From: Sphaerotilus sp.
Lineage (GTDB): Bacteria; Pseudomonadota; Gammaproteobacteria; Burkholderiales; Burkholderiaceae_C
Direction: 5' to 3'
Assembly: GCA_013299055.1 (NCBI GenBank)
Contig: JAAFKB010000027.1
Coordinates: 1 to 43,719 of the forward strand
DNA length: 43,719 bases
This document shows, one piece after another, positions 34,305 to 43,719 of the stretch. Under the pieces are notes generated by a model that was not told the origin of the DNA, searched no databases, and saw only the letters and a program-made list of their open reading frames with translations. Made by a program: the position numbers and the translations under genes. The number at the start of each line of letters is the position of its first letter. Position 1 is the first letter of the stretch.

Positions 34305-35715
34305 GGGGGGCAAGGGGCTGGAGGGTGAAGCGCCGCACGGCCTCGGCGGGCAACTGGGCGATGACCCGGGTGGCCCCGGGCCGCGAATGGACCTTGAAGA
34401 CACCGCCGACCGACTCGACCCGCTCGCGCATGTTGCGCAGGCCGATGCCGCGCCGAGGGTCGGCGCCGATGGCGGCCACGTCGAAGCCACCTCCGTCGTC
34501 CGCCACCGACAGCCGCACCCCGCCGGCCAGGAAGATCAGCCGCAGATCGACACGGCCGGCGCGTGCGTGCTTGTCGATGTTGGTCAGCGCCTCCTGGGTC
34601 ACGCGGAACAGGACCGTCTTGATCTCTTCGGGCAGGTCGTCGGCGTGGCCGTGTACCCGCATGAAGAAAGCCATCTCGGCGTGTTCGGCGAACTCCTCGC
34701 CCAGGTGCTGCAGTGCACTCGGCAGGCCGAGCGTGTCGAGCACGACCGGGCGCAGCCGGTGGGAGATGTCGCGCACTTCGGTGAGCGCCTCGTCGATGCG
34801 GGTGCGTGCTTGCGCCAAGGGGGCGGGCAGCGGGTGCAGCGTGCGGCCGAGCTGGCCGATGGCGCTGTCCAGCAGCAGCTTGATGGATACCAGGGTCTGG
34901 CTGGTCGAGTCGTGCAGCTCGCGCGAGAGGTGGGCGCGCTCGTTCTCCTGCGACTGCACCACCTGGCGGGCGAGCAGCTGCAGTTGCGCATCGGCGGCGC
35001 GGTACTCGCTGAGGTTGAGCGCCAGCGCACTGCCACCCACCAGCGCCAGGGCCAGCAGCGCGATGGCGGCGATCCAGCCCATGGTCTTGGCGATGTTGGC
35101 GCTGCCCTGCTGGTCGAGCTGGTCGAGCGTGGCCTGCACGTCGTCGAGGTAGATGCCGGTGCCGAGCATCCAGCCCCAGCGTTGCAGCCCGACGACGTAG
35201 CCCAGCTTGGGGGCAACCTGCTTCACCGAGGGCTTGTTCCAGACATAGCGGAAGAAGCCTGCGCCTTCGCGTGCCTTGGCCACCAGCGCCTGCACCACCG
35301 GGCGCCCATCGCGGTCGCGGATCTCCCAGAGGTTCTGCCCGACGAGTTCGGGCTGGTGGGGCAGCACGAGACAGCGTCCGCTGTACTCGTAGGCGAAGAA
35401 GTAGCCATCGCCCCGGTCGTAGTCGAAGGCGTTGAGGATGCGGATGGCTTCGGCCTGGGCCTGGGCGTCGTCACGGCCACTGTCGTAGATCGGCCGGACC
35501 ATGTTCATCGCCATCTCGACGTGGTGGCGCAGTTCGGCTTCCTTGCTGGCGAGGTAGGCGGACTCGACCAGTGCGCGCTCCTGGCGCGCCAGGTCCAGCG
35601 CCTGGAAACGCACCGCCAGCGCGATCAGCACCAGCGCGGCCAGCAGCGGCAGCACCGCCAGCAGCACGATCTTCTTGCGCAGGCGGCGCGGGCCTCTCGG
35701 GTCGGCGAAGGGCAT
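34282..35715 (-). CDS. Sensor histidine kinase with periplasmic Cache domain
   Basis: This 477-residue membrane kinase has TM1 (residues 16-38) and a periplasmic single-Cache domain (about 40-210: ELRHHVEMAMNMVRPIY, DGYFFAYEYSGRCLVLPHQPELVGQNLW, the GTGIYLDDV end). TM2 is at about 212-235. A HisKA_3 dimerisation helix has His268 in LSRELHDSTSQTL, and a NarX-type ATPase domain has TQEALTNIDKHA, DDGGGFD and GIGLRNMRERV. Cache domains of this kind bind small organic acids or amino acids, fitting a role in sensing the solute taken up by the nearby TRAP transporter (inference). Its gene overlaps the regulator gene by 23 bp. Confidence 0.94.
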   Translation of the reverse strand: MPFADPRGPRRLRKKIVLLAVLPLLAALVLIALAVRFQALDLARQERALVESAYLASKEAELRHHVEMAMNMVRPIYDSGRDDAQAQAEAIRILNAFDYDRGDGYFFAYEYSGRCLVLPHQPELVGQNLWEIRDRDGRPVVQALVAKAREGAGFFRYVWNKPSVKQVAPKLGYVVGLQRWGWMLGTGIYLDDVQATLDQLDQQGSANIAKTMGWIAAIALLALALVGGSALALNLSEYRAADAQLQLLARQVVQSQENERAHLSRELHDSTSQTLVSIKLLLDSAIGQLGRTLHPLPAPLAQARTRIDEALTEVRDISHRLRPVVLDTLGLPSALQHLGEEFAEHAEMAFFMRVHGHADDLPEEIKTVLFRVTQEALTNIDKHARAGRVDLRLIFLAGGVRLSVADDGGGFDVAAIGADPRRGIGLRNMRERVESVGGVFKVHSRPGATRVIAQLPAEAVRRFTLQPLAPHAHPARR

Positions 35716-35727
35716 CGCCGGCCGCGC

Positions 35728-36078
35728 TCAGCCGGCCTGGGTGGCGGCCACGAACAGCCGCGTCGAGCGCGCGCCGCTGCGGCAGAAGCACAGCAGCGGG
35801 CGCGGCATCGCGGCGATCAGCGCGGCGAAGCGGGCGATCTCGTCCGGGCTCTGGTAGCCGCCAGCCACCGGCAGGTGGGCGTATTGCAGACCGGCAGCCA
35901 GGGCGGCGGCCTCGATGGCGGCGCTGGTGGGCTGGTCGGGGCCGTGCTCGAAGTCCGGGCGGTTGTTGATCACGCTGCGAAAGCCGGCGGCAGCGGCGTC
36001 CGCCATGGCCGCCGGGCTGAGCTGGGGGGCAACGCACACGTCGGCGGCGATGCGCTGGGTCGGCAGGGAAGTGCTCAT
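35728..36078 (-). CDS. TIGR01244/DUF442 phosphatase-like or sulfur-transfer protein
   Basis: This 116-residue single-domain protein has the phosphatase/rhodanese-like fold of the TIGR01244 (DUF442) family, related to the N-terminal domain of Blh-type proteins. The family text GFRSVINNRPDFEHGPDQP (about residues 32-50) and HLPVAGGY are clear. The active-site loop is FCRSGARS with Cys99 and Arg104, a Cys-x4-Arg loop suited to a phosphocysteine or persulfide intermediate. In other bacteria relatives are linked to sulfide detoxification or protein phosphatase activity; the function here is not shown. It lies 12 bp after the start of the kinase gene on the same strand and 37 bp downstream of yqeY. 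Confidence 0.88.
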   Translation of the reverse strand: MSTSLPTQRIAADVCVAPQLSPAAMADAAAAGFRSVINNRPDFEHGPDQPTSAAIEAAALAAGLQYAHLPVAGGYQSPDEIARFAALIAAMPRPLLCFCRSGARSTRLFVAATQAG

Positions 36079-36115
36079 GGTGAGGGCTCCGAGTGGATCA
36101 GGAGTGCAGGGGGAA

Positions 36116-36562
36116 TCAGGGATTCAGTGCGCGTTTGACGGCGGCCGAGACCAGCCCCATGTCGGCGTTGCCCGCCAGGCGCTGCTTGACTACCCCCATC
36201 ACCTTGCCCATGGCGCCGGGACCACTCGCGCCCAGTTCAGTGACGATGGCCCGCACGGCGGCGTCGATCTCCTCGGCCCCGAGGCGCTGCGGCAAGTAGG
36301 CTTCCAGCACGGTGACTTCGGCGCTTTCCTGCGCAACCAGGTCCATGCGCCCGGCGGTGGTGAACTGGGTGATCGAGTCCTTGCGCTGCTTGATGAGCTT
36401 GTCCACGAGGGCCACCACATCGGCGTCGGTGAGGGTCACGCGCTCGTCGACTTCCTTCTGCTTGCACGCGGCCAGCAGCAGGCGGATCGTGCCCAGCCGC
36501 GCCGTGTCCTTGGCGCGCATGGCGGTCTTCATGTCGTCGGTGATCTGGTCCTTGAGGCCCAT
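36116..36562 (-). CDS. GatB/YqeY domain protein
   Basis: This 148-residue protein matches the YqeY family throughout: MGLKDQITDDMKTAMRAKDTARLGTIRLLLAACKQKEVDERV, then LIKQRKDSITQF, LEAYLPQRL, and MGKVMGVVKQRLAGNADMGLVSAAVKRAL at the end. The fold is shared with the tRNA-binding tail domain of GatB amidotransferase; free YqeY has an unproven tRNA-related role. An AGGAG ribosome site precedes the ATG at 36562. It sits directly behind rpsU with a terminator between them, the classic rpsU-yqeY order (often followed by dnaG, which is absent here). Confidence 0.93.
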   Translation of the reverse strand: MGLKDQITDDMKTAMRAKDTARLGTIRLLLAACKQKEVDERVTLTDADVVALVDKLIKQRKDSITQFTTAGRMDLVAQESAEVTVLEAYLPQRLGAEEIDAAVRAIVTELGASGPGAMGKVMGVVKQRLAGNADMGLVSAAVKRALNP

Positions 36563-36585
36563 GGTGACTCCTGGTTCCTGGTGTG

Positions 36586-36626
36586 GGAAAAAGAAAAAAC
36601 CCGCCACGGCGTCCCGTGCGGGTTTT
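36586..36626 (-). terminator. Rho-independent terminator after rpsU
   Basis: On the minus strand, AACCCGC-ACGG pairs with CCGT-G-GCGGGTT (one bulged base) around GACG, followed by TTTTTTCTTTTT. It lies between rpsU and yqeY, about 25 bp after the rpsU stop, so yqeY expression needs read-through or its own promoter. Confidence 0.88.
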
Positions 36627-36649
36627 GTGCAGATCAGGTCCGGCCTGGA

Positions 36650-36862
36650 TCAGTACAGGCGCTTCGGGAGCTGCATCGAGCGCACGCGCTTGTAGTGGCG
36701 CTTGACGGCAGCAGCCTTCTTGCGCTTGCGCTCGGCCGTGGGCTTCTCGTAGAACTCACGGGCGCGCAGGTCGGGCAGCAGGCCCAGCTTCTCGATGGTG
36801 CGCTTGAAACGGCGCAGGGCCACGTCGAACGGCTCGTTTTCCTTGACTCGAATAGTCGTCAT
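36650..36862 (-). CDS. rpsU: 30S ribosomal protein S21
   Basis: This 70-residue protein is S21, the last small-subunit protein to join and an aid to mRNA binding near the anti-Shine-Dalgarno. Text is canonical: [29 protein letters not shown], then the strongly basic [25 protein letters not shown] end. It is single-copy in the window. Its 5' untranslated leader is about 95 nt, judging from the TATAAT at 36965-36970. That leader contains a hairpin AGGCTT/AAGCCT near 36940-36960 and another (GGGTT/AACCC-like) near 36905-36920. These could allow leader-based control. Confidence 0.98.
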   Translation of the reverse strand: MTTIRVKENEPFDVALRRFKRTIEKLGLLPDLRAREFYEKPTAERKRKKAAAVKRHYKRVRSMQLPKRLY

Positions 36863-36964
36863 GAACTGAAAGATCCTTCGGTTATGCCCTCGGTGGCCGG
36901 CGCGGGGTTCCGGAAACCCTGGTGCCGCCGACTCGAACAGGCTTCTTTGCCAGCAAAGCCTGAG

Positions 36965-36970
36965 ATTATA
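36965..36970 (-). promoter_or_regulatory. -10 hexamer of the rpsU promoter
   Basis: A perfect TATAAT on the minus strand, 102 bp before the rpsU start codon. No good -35 hexamer is seen at 16-18 bp; a TTGAGC lies further upstream. High AT locally contrasts with the GC-rich surroundings. Confidence 0.5.
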
Positions 36971-37003
36971 GGTGAGTTTCCTTGCCCGTGGCTCAAATCG
37001 ATC

Positions 37004-38239
37004 TCAGGACGGCGCAGCAACCGTTGCATCCGTTGCCGACAGGGCCTCGGCGCACGCGGCGGCGCTGGCCCAGGCCCACTGGAAGTTGTAGCCCCCCAGC
37101 CAGCCGGTCACATCGACGACCTCGCCGATGAAGTGCAGACCGGGCACGCGCTTGCTCTCCAGCGTCTGCGAGCTGAGTTCGCGGGTATCGACGCCACCGG
37201 CCATGACCTCGGCCTTTTTCCAGCCTTCGTCTCCGGTGGGCGAAACCTCCCAGGCCCGCGCCCGCTGCGCCACCGCCTGGAGATCCTTGTCCTTGCAGTC
37301 GGGCATGGGGCGCTGGAGGTCGAGTCCGGCGCCTTGCAGCCACGCCTCGGCCAGGCGTGTGGGCAGCAGGGTCGAGAATTCGTTGGAGAGCTGCCGGCGC
37401 GAGGTCTGCTTGGCCGCCAGCAGCCGGGCGCCCAGGTCGAGGCCGGGCGCGAGGTCGATCTGCAGCGCCTGCCCCGGCCGCCAGAAGCTGGAGATCTGCA
37501 GCACGGCGGGTCCGCTCAGGCCACGGTGGGTGAACAGCAGGTCTTCGAGGAAGGTGGTCCGTGCCTTGCCGGTACCGGTGGAGATGCCCACCGGGAGCGC
37601 CACTCCCGACAGCGCGGCATACGGCGCCCACTGCTGCGCATCGAACGTCAGCGGCACCAGCGCCGGTCGAGGCGCGACGATGCCGTGGCCGAACTGCCGG
37701 GCGATGCGCAGGCCGAAATCGGTCGCGCCGATCTTGGGTACCGGCAGGCCGCCCGTGGCGATCACCAGCCGGGGGGCGCGCACCGGGCCAGCGTCGGTGT
37801 CCAGCTCGAATCCGCCCCGGTCGGCTGCGCCTTGTCGCACGGCCCGTACCCCGCACGGCTGGCGTCGCACCACGCCACCCGCGTCACACTCGCGCAGCAG
37901 CATCGTGATCAGGTCTTCGGCGCTGCGGTCGCAGAAGAGCTGGCCCTTGTGCTTCTCGTGGAAGGCGATGCCGTGGCGCTGCACGAGGGCCACGAAGTCC
38001 GCCGGTGTGAAGCGTGCCAGGGCCGAGCGGCTGAAACGCGGGTTGTCCGAGAGGAAATTCGCTGGTCCCACCTCCCGGTTGGTGAAGTTGGCGCGCCCGC
38101 CGCCGGAGATGCGGATCTTCTCGGCCACTTTCGGGCTGTGGTCGAGCAGCAGCACGCGCTGGCCGGCCTGGCCTGTGCGACCGGCGCAAAAAAGGCCGGC
38201 TGCGCCGGCCCCGACGATGACGACGTCAAAGGTTTCCAT
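37004..38239 (-). CDS. HI0933/YhiN-family NAD(P)/FAD-dependent oxidoreductase
   Basis: This 411-residue flavoprotein has an FAD motif at the N-terminus (VVIVGAGAAGLFCAGRTGQAGQRVLLLD) and the HI0933-family signature ISGGGRANFTN (about residues 43-54). A second dinucleotide region is IATGGLPVPKIGATDFG, and the closing motif is GLHFIGEVVDVTGWLGGYNFQWAWASG-like. Relatives include BaiN and YhiN; physiological substrates are mostly unknown, so a precise role is not given. The start METFDVVIVG fits the fold. It stands alone on the minus strand, upstream of rpsU's promoter and 36 bp after the start-distal end of the PedG-like gene. Confidence 0.9.
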   Translation of the reverse strand: METFDVVIVGAGAAGLFCAGRTGQAGQRVLLLDHSPKVAEKIRISGGGRANFTNREVGPANFLSDNPRFSRSALARFTPADFVALVQRHGIAFHEKHKGQLFCDRSAEDLITMLLRECDAGGVVRRQPCGVRAVRQGAADRGGFELDTDAGPVRAPRLVIATGGLPVPKIGATDFGLRIARQFGHGIVAPRPALVPLTFDAQQWAPYAALSGVALPVGISTGTGKARTTFLEDLLFTHRGLSGPAVLQISSFWRPGQALQIDLAPGLDLGARLLAAKQTSRRQLSNEFSTLLPTRLAEAWLQGAGLDLQRPMPDCKDKDLQAVAQRARAWEVSPTGDEGWKKAEVMAGGVDTRELSSQTLESKRVPGLHFIGEVVDVTGWLGGYNFQWAWASAAACAEALSATDATVAAPS

Positions 38240-38275
38240 GGGCCAGGATTATCCGTCCCGCGGCAGCGTCACCGT

Positions 38276-39151
38276 TCAGACGCGCGTCCAGTCCAGGTTA
38301 GCGCGGGCGAACATCGTCTTCAGCTCGCCCTTGTCGGCCAGACCGTTGAGCGCACCCTGCAGCGCCTCGGCCAGATCGGTGGCTTCCTTCTTGACGGCCA
38401 TGCCCACCGCCCACCCGTCCTTCGGCGCACGCGGCATCGGGATCGGCGTGATGGCGAAGCGCGGATCGCCCCGCAGCACCGTCTCGATCTCGGAGCGCAG
38501 ACCCGCTGCGGCCGACACCTCGCCACGCTGCAGCATCTGCGCGGCCACGACGCCATCGGGGATCTTGGTGGTCAGCGTCTCGCGCAGGGCGCCCGACTCC
38601 GCGCCGATCATCAGCCAGCCCGCCAGCGACATGCCCGGCACCGCCGTGCGCACGCCGCGCAGCGGGTCCAGGCTGTCGAGGTCGGGCAGCGTGCTCAGGT
38701 CCCGCGCCACCACGACCCGCTCGCGCCAGTAGGGGCCGAAGATGCTCACGCGCGGGTTGTTCTGCATCAGCGGGCGGTCCACCGGCACATGCAGCAGCAC
38801 GTCCGCCGGCCCGTAGCCCAGGATGTGCCCGCGCCAGACCATGTTGCGCAGGTCGTCGTTCATGTTCTCGTCTGCGGTGAACGGCAGCAGCGACACCTCC
38901 ACGCCCAGCGACGCGGCGAGCGCCTTGGCCAGGTCGATCTCGATGCCCTGTCCCTTGACGTGGAACGGTGGCAGGTCGTTGTAGAGCCCCACGACCAGGC
39001 GGCCCCGCTCGCGTACCTTCGTGAGGGCGGACTTGTCCTGTGCGCTGGCGCTGTCCAGGCCGAGCAGGGCGCCGAGCGAGCCCAGCGCCAGGGTGGAAGA
39101 CTGGCCGAGGAATGCGCGACGGCTGGCCGGCGTGTCGTGGGGGAAGGGCAT
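38276..39151 (-). CDS. Quinoprotein-associated substrate-binding protein (PedG/MxaJ-like)
   Basis: This 291-residue periplasmic binding protein (SBP_bac_3 fold) has a twin-arginine-like leader: SRRAFLGQSSTLALGSLGALLGL before AQDKS. The mature part starts LTKVRERGRLVVGLYNDLPPFHVKGQGIEIDLAKALA. The stretch MNDDLRNMVWRGHILGYGPADVLLHVPVDRPLMQNNP is characteristic of binding proteins encoded with PQQ-dependent alcohol dehydrogenases (MxaJ/PedG type), thought to help dehydrogenase or cofactor assembly rather than solute import. No ABC permease is nearby, which supports this. It follows pedF by 19 nt, so both should be transcribed from the sigma-54 promoter. The ATG at 39151 is preferred over a TTG six bases upstream. 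Confidence 0.75.
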   Translation of the reverse strand: MPFPHDTPASRRAFLGQSSTLALGSLGALLGLDSASAQDKSALTKVRERGRLVVGLYNDLPPFHVKGQGIEIDLAKALAASLGVEVSLLPFTADENMNDDLRNMVWRGHILGYGPADVLLHVPVDRPLMQNNPRVSIFGPYWRERVVVARDLSTLPDLDSLDPLRGVRTAVPGMSLAGWLMIGAESGALRETLTTKIPDGVVAAQMLQRGEVSAAAGLRSEIETVLRGDPRFAITPIPMPRAPKDGWAVGMAVKKEATDLAEALQGALNGLADKGELKTMFARANLDWTRV

Positions 39152-39170
39152 GAGCAAACTCCGGTGGGGA

Positions 39171-39647
39171 TCAGGGCAGCGGCTTCTCGCGGCGGGTTTC
39201 CAGGTAGGACTTCATCGCCCACATGGCTTCCTGGCTGAGCATGCCTTCGAACGGGGGCATGTAGACCGCCCCGTTTCGCACCTTGCCGCGGCGCACGCTG
39301 GTCAGATAGTAATCGTCCATTTCCTTCACGCAGGCATTGCGCTTTTTCTCGTCCTTGACGCCCACGCAGTCGTTGTCGAGCTTGCGCAGATCGGGCGCGA
39401 TGCCGCCGGAGATCGCTTCGAGGCCGTGGCAGCGGGCGCAGTTCTGGTTGTAGGCCGAGGAGCCGACGGCGATGGCCTTGTCGTTCTTGCGGTATGGGTT
39501 CTCGGCGCGCCAGTCGGCACCCAGCTGCGGCAGGCTGGATGTGTCCACGGCTTGCGGGGTCACGTCGCCATGGGCCAGCGCCGCACTGCCAGTCGCGGCA
39601 CAGAATGTGGCCAGGATTGCTGCGCGGAAGAAGTTGCCTCGTGCCAT
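39171..39647 (-). CDS. pedF: Cytochrome c-550 PedF-type
   Basis: This 158-residue periplasmic cytochrome c has a signal peptide (about residues 1-25, ending SAALA|H) and a single heme site Cys70-Ala-Arg-Cys73-His74. The likely axial Met is in AVYMPPFEGML. The ...YRKNDKAIAVGSSAYNQNCARCHG text and the small Cys pair (DNDCVGVKDEKKRNACVKEMDDYY), probably a disulfide, are typical of PedF. PedF takes electrons from PQQ-dependent ethanol dehydrogenase (exaB-like role). GGAGA is the ribosome site. The gene sits 40-56 bp behind a sigma-54 promoter, and its stop precedes the PedG-like gene by 19 nt. The dehydrogenase gene itself is not in the window. Confidence 0.87.
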   Translation of the reverse strand: MARGNFFRAAILATFCAATGSAALAHGDVTPQAVDTSSLPQLGADWRAENPYRKNDKAIAVGSSAYNQNCARCHGLEAISGGIAPDLRKLDNDCVGVKDEKKRNACVKEMDDYYLTSVRRGKVRNGAVYMPPFEGMLSQEAMWAMKSYLETRREKPLP

Positions 39648-39686
39648 TCATTGTCTCCAGTCAAGAAAAGGGGCTGGCATCGTTTC

Positions 39687-39703
39687 TGCAATCGCTGTGC
39701 CAA
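39687..39703 (-). promoter_or_regulatory. Sigma-54 promoter of pedF
   Basis: The minus strand reads TTGGCACAGCGATTGCA. Against the sigma-54 consensus TGGCAC-N5-TTGCA, both the GG (-24) and GC (-12) elements are exact with correct spacing. The predicted start is about 30 nt before the pedF ATG. The gene for a sigma-54 activator lies on the other strand 223 bp away. Confidence 0.85.
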
Positions 39704-39756
39704 GCAGGACTTCGGGCCTTGCCAGGGCGAGAAAACTAGGGTCTGTCCGCGGTTCT

Positions 39757-39783
39757 TTGCGCTGGTTTGCGCCTAAATTGCGC
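39757..39783. promoter_or_regulatory. Three phased TTGCGC repeats, likely activator binding sites
   Basis: TTGCGC starts at 39757, 39767 and 39778, i.e. 10 and 11 bp apart, one helical turn each, so all face the same side of DNA. They are 54-96 bp upstream of the sigma-54 promoter, the right range for enhancer (UAS) sites of a bacterial enhancer-binding protein. A relaxed copy (TTGTGC) occurs near 39830. The rest of the 278-bp pedF/regulator interval shows no other feature. Confidence 0.6.
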
Positions 39784-39925
39784 GTCAGGCTTGGGAAATC
39801 GCCACGGTTGTGACAGCAAAACGGCCGGATTGTGCGAATAGATGACACTGACCGGCGGGTGACAATGGCGTCCTCGCCCGTTTGACCCAGATCAGGATCC
39901 CAGCAGGATCACAGGAGACAAGTCC

Positions 39926-42058
<2,133 letters not shown>

Positions 42059-42062
42059 TGGA

Positions 42063-42076
42063 CCTGTCGCGACAGG
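42063..42076. repeat. Perfect 14-bp palindrome between convergent genes
   Basis: CCTGTCGCGACAGG, fully self-complementary, lies 4 bp after the activator's stop and 62 bp from the tcuB stop. No T-tract follows. It may be a transcript-end hairpin for either gene, or a protein-binding site. The remaining 79-bp gap shows nothing else. Confidence 0.4.
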
Positions 42077-42137
42077 CCGTGGTGGTCGCGTACCTGTGTG
42101 TCGAGGACCACCGAAGCGGCATGGCCTTGTGTCTGGC

Positions 42138-43313
42138 TCAATCCCCGCCAAGGCCGAGGCGGTCGGGCTGTCGTCGCTCGACCGCGTACTTGAGCAGCGC
42201 GGCCACCCGATAAGCCCCATGCGCGAACTTGCCATACGGCAAGGTCGCGAACAGCGCCATCACCGTCCCGAGGTGCACCACGAGCAGCGCCGCCATCGCC
42301 CCCGTCTCGCGCCCGGCCAGCAGCGCCAGCCCCGTCAGGCTGACGAGGAACAGCAGCGTGATGAAGGCGCGGTCCATCGGCCGCTGCTGCGGGTCGCCGT
42401 GCAGCGGGTCGCGCTTCAGGTTCAGCCACAGCAGCCCCGCCGGCCCCACCAGCAACCCGAGTCCGCCGACGGTGCCGAGCAGCACCGGCAGGCTGGTGAC
42501 GGGGTAGGGTGCCTGTTCCCCGAGCAGGTAGTGGTACAGCGTCGCCACCGTCGTCGAGGCGAAGCACAGCAGGAAGCCGCCCGCCGTCAGGTGGTGGAAG
42601 CGGCGGCGCCAGTGGGTGGTGCGGTCGTCGGCGTCGTGGCAGCCCTGGCCGTGGCCGCCGTCGAGGTAGCGCAGCCGCACGGCGTCCCGCGTCGCCTCGG
42701 CCACCGCCGCGCCCGGCACGTCGCCCTCCGGCGTCACCCCGCGCCAGAACCGGCCCACGCCGATCCCGAGCGCCAGCACCGCCCAGCCGAACACCGGAGC
42801 GAACAGCGCCACCATCAGCCCGTGCGGCAGCACCGCGTAGAAATTGCCCGCCAGCGGCTCGTGCCACAGCCGCCCGTGCAGCGCCAGCACCAGCAGCCCG
42901 AACAGCGCCAGCCCCGCCGCCAGCGCCAGCGCCACCACCGCGCCGTTGCGCCGGTACAGCGTGCCGAACGCCGTCGGCCAGGCGTGGTCGGCGTAGGTCG
43001 TCACCCGCACCTGCGCCATCGCCCGCGGCACGTTCAGCGCGAACTCGTGCGGCGGGGCGTACTGGCAGGCGTGCAGGCAGGCGCCGCAGTTGTGGCAGAG
43101 GTTGGCGAGGTAATGCGCGTCGGCCGGGGTGAAATCGAGCCGCCGCGTCATCGCCGGGAACACCGCGCAGAAGCCCTCGCAGTAGCGGCAGGCGTTGCAG
43201 ATGCCCATCACGCGGGCGACCTCGTCGGTCTGCGCGGTCGTCTGGTGGGCCGGGACGAACTCGCCGCGCCCGAGCGCCAGCGCGTCGCGGGTCAGCGCCT
43301 CAAGCGTCTGCAT
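42138..43313 (-). CDS. tcuB: Tricarballylate utilisation 4Fe-4S membrane protein TcuB
   Basis: This 391-residue membrane iron-sulfur protein reoxidises the flavoprotein TcuA by passing its electrons to the membrane. Two clusters lie near the N-terminus: Cys39-Cys42-Cys45-Cys49 ([11 protein letters not shown]) and Cys73-Cys76-Cys79-Cys83 ([11 protein letters not shown]). These are followed by the [19 protein letters not shown] text of the family and six or so hydrophobic helices (about 127-370) with a His-rich loop region ([11 protein letters not shown]). AAGGAG is the ribosome site. Its start lies inside the tcuA 3' end (14-nt overlap). TcuC (transporter) is not present in the window. Function as tricarballylate or citrate oxidation is by family. 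Confidence 0.93.
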   Translation of the reverse strand: MQTLEALTRDALALGRGEFVPAHQTTAQTDEVARVMGICNACRYCEGFCAVFPAMTRRLDFTPADAHYLANLCHNCGACLHACQYAPPHEFALNVPRAMAQVRVTTYADHAWPTAFGTLYRRNGAVVALALAAGLALFGLLVLALHGRLWHEPLAGNFYAVLPHGLMVALFAPVFGWAVLALGIGVGRFWRGVTPEGDVPGAAVAEATRDAVRLRYLDGGHGQGCHDADDRTTHWRRRFHHLTAGGFLLCFASTTVATLYHYLLGEQAPYPVTSLPVLLGTVGGLGLLVGPAGLLWLNLKRDPLHGDPQQRPMDRAFITLLFLVSLTGLALLAGRETGAMAALLVVHLGTVMALFATLPYGKFAHGAYRVAALLKYAVERRQPDRLGLGGD

Positions 43314-43719
43314 GGGCGGCTCCTTGGCGTTGCCCTTGTTGCGCCAGCGCACTGCGGGCCGCCGACGTGCCGGCGATGCGGCCGAACGCCGTGCCGATCG
43401 ACATGCCCACGCCGGCCGTGTAGCCCTGGCCCAGCACGTTGCCCGCCATCATCTCGCCGGCCACGAACAGGTTGTCGCTCGGCTGACCACCGAAATGCAC
43501 CGCGGCCTGGTCGTCGGTCTTCAGCCCGAGGTAGGTGAACGTGACGCCGGGGCGCAGCGTGTAGCCGTAGAACGGCGGCGTGTCGATCGGCCTCGCCCAG
43601 TGGGTCTTGGCGGGGGCGACGCCGTCGGTGTGGCAGTCGTCGAGCCGGGTGTGGTCGAAGGTGCCGACGCGGCAGGCGCGGTTGTAGTCGTCGAGGGTCT
43701 GCATGAAGGTGGCTTCGTC
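43300..43719 (-). CDS. tcuA: FAD-dependent tricarballylate dehydrogenase TcuA, C-terminal part
   Basis: The C-terminal 139 residues are in the window; the frame is open to the edge, so the 5' end lies beyond 43719. The text [23 protein letters not shown], then [35 protein letters not shown], matches the end of the FAD-dependent succinate/fumarate-reductase-like TcuA, which oxidises tricarballylate to cis-aconitate. The final Gly-rich region is the FAD-binding closing motif. It overlaps tcuB by 14 nt, so the pair is translationally coupled. Confidence 0.9.
   Translation of the reverse strand, partial: DEATFMQTLDDYNRACRVGTFDHTRLDDCHTDGVAPAKTHWARPIDTPPFYGYTLRPGVTFTYLGLKTDDQAAVHFGGQPSDNLFVAGEMMAGNVLGQGYTAGVGMSIGTAFGRIAGTSAARSALAQQGQRQGAAHADA

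Overview
The window is a gene-dense, very GC-rich stretch (third codon positions almost all G or C) of what looks like a free-living betaproteobacterial chromosome, most likely order Burkholderiales. This placement is an inference from gene content: a Cys-type intracellular PHA depolymerase, a soluble stand-alone RsxB, a proton-pumping pyrophosphatase with an OmpA-like tail, a MnmC-type enzyme, TcuAB, and a PedF-type cytochrome c. A Sphaerotilus/Leptothrix-like relative would fit but cannot be proved here. I see no insertion sequence, phage, CRISPR array or integrase. The region is ordinary chromosome with several unusual proteins and control sites.

Layout. 1-1.7 kb: end of a carbamoylase/allantoate-amidohydrolase-type gene, a translationally coupled M20-fold protein with an altered metal site, and a small lipoprotein. 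1.7-5.9 kb (minus): MltB-type transglycosylase, YheS-type ABC-F ATPase, PA0069-type radical SAM protein. 6.0-8.0 kb (plus): ECHDC3-like crotonase, then a BLUF photoreceptor next to an intact EAL phosphodiesterase. 8.1-9.8 kb (minus): ETF-ubiquinone oxidoreductase behind a TetR-like palindrome. 10.0-13.8 kb (plus): degenerate H-NOX-like protein, SDR, YceH, thioesterase, RmuC. 13.9-17.9 kb (minus): MnmC-like protein with a collapsed methyltransferase half, tRNA-Ala(CGC), RsxB, PHA depolymerase. 18.1-21.4 kb: divergent membrane H+-pyrophosphatase and soluble pyrophosphatase. 21.4-25.5 kb (plus): SbmA/BacA-like ABC exporter, TRIC-like protein, gamma-glutamyltransferase. 25.5-31.1 kb (minus): complete tripartite RND efflux operon. 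31.2-35.7 kb (minus): TRAP permeases DctQ/DctM preceded by a Cache-domain histidine kinase and NarL-type regulator. 35.7-36.9 kb (minus): rpsU, yqeY, DUF442 phosphatase-like gene. 37-38.2 kb (minus): HI0933-family flavoprotein. 38.3-42.1 kb: PedF cytochrome c and PedG-like binding protein, divergent from an AcoR-type sigma-54 activator. 42.1-43.7 kb (minus): TcuA (partial) and TcuB.

How the parts work together. Energy and carbon storage themes recur: PHA mobilisation (phaZ), fatty-acid electron entry (ETF-QO), pyrophosphate use (hppA/ppa), C4/tricarboxylate-type uptake and oxidation (TRAP, TcuAB) and probable quinoprotein alcohol oxidation (PedF/PedG-like). The most convincing small regulatory circuit is at 39.65-39.93 kb. 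It has a near-perfect sigma-54 promoter facing pedF and three helically phased TTGCGC repeats upstream of it, next to the gene for a sigma-54 activator. The most interesting signalling candidate is the separate BLUF and EAL gene pair, which could be a two-protein blue-light switch for cyclic-di-GMP.
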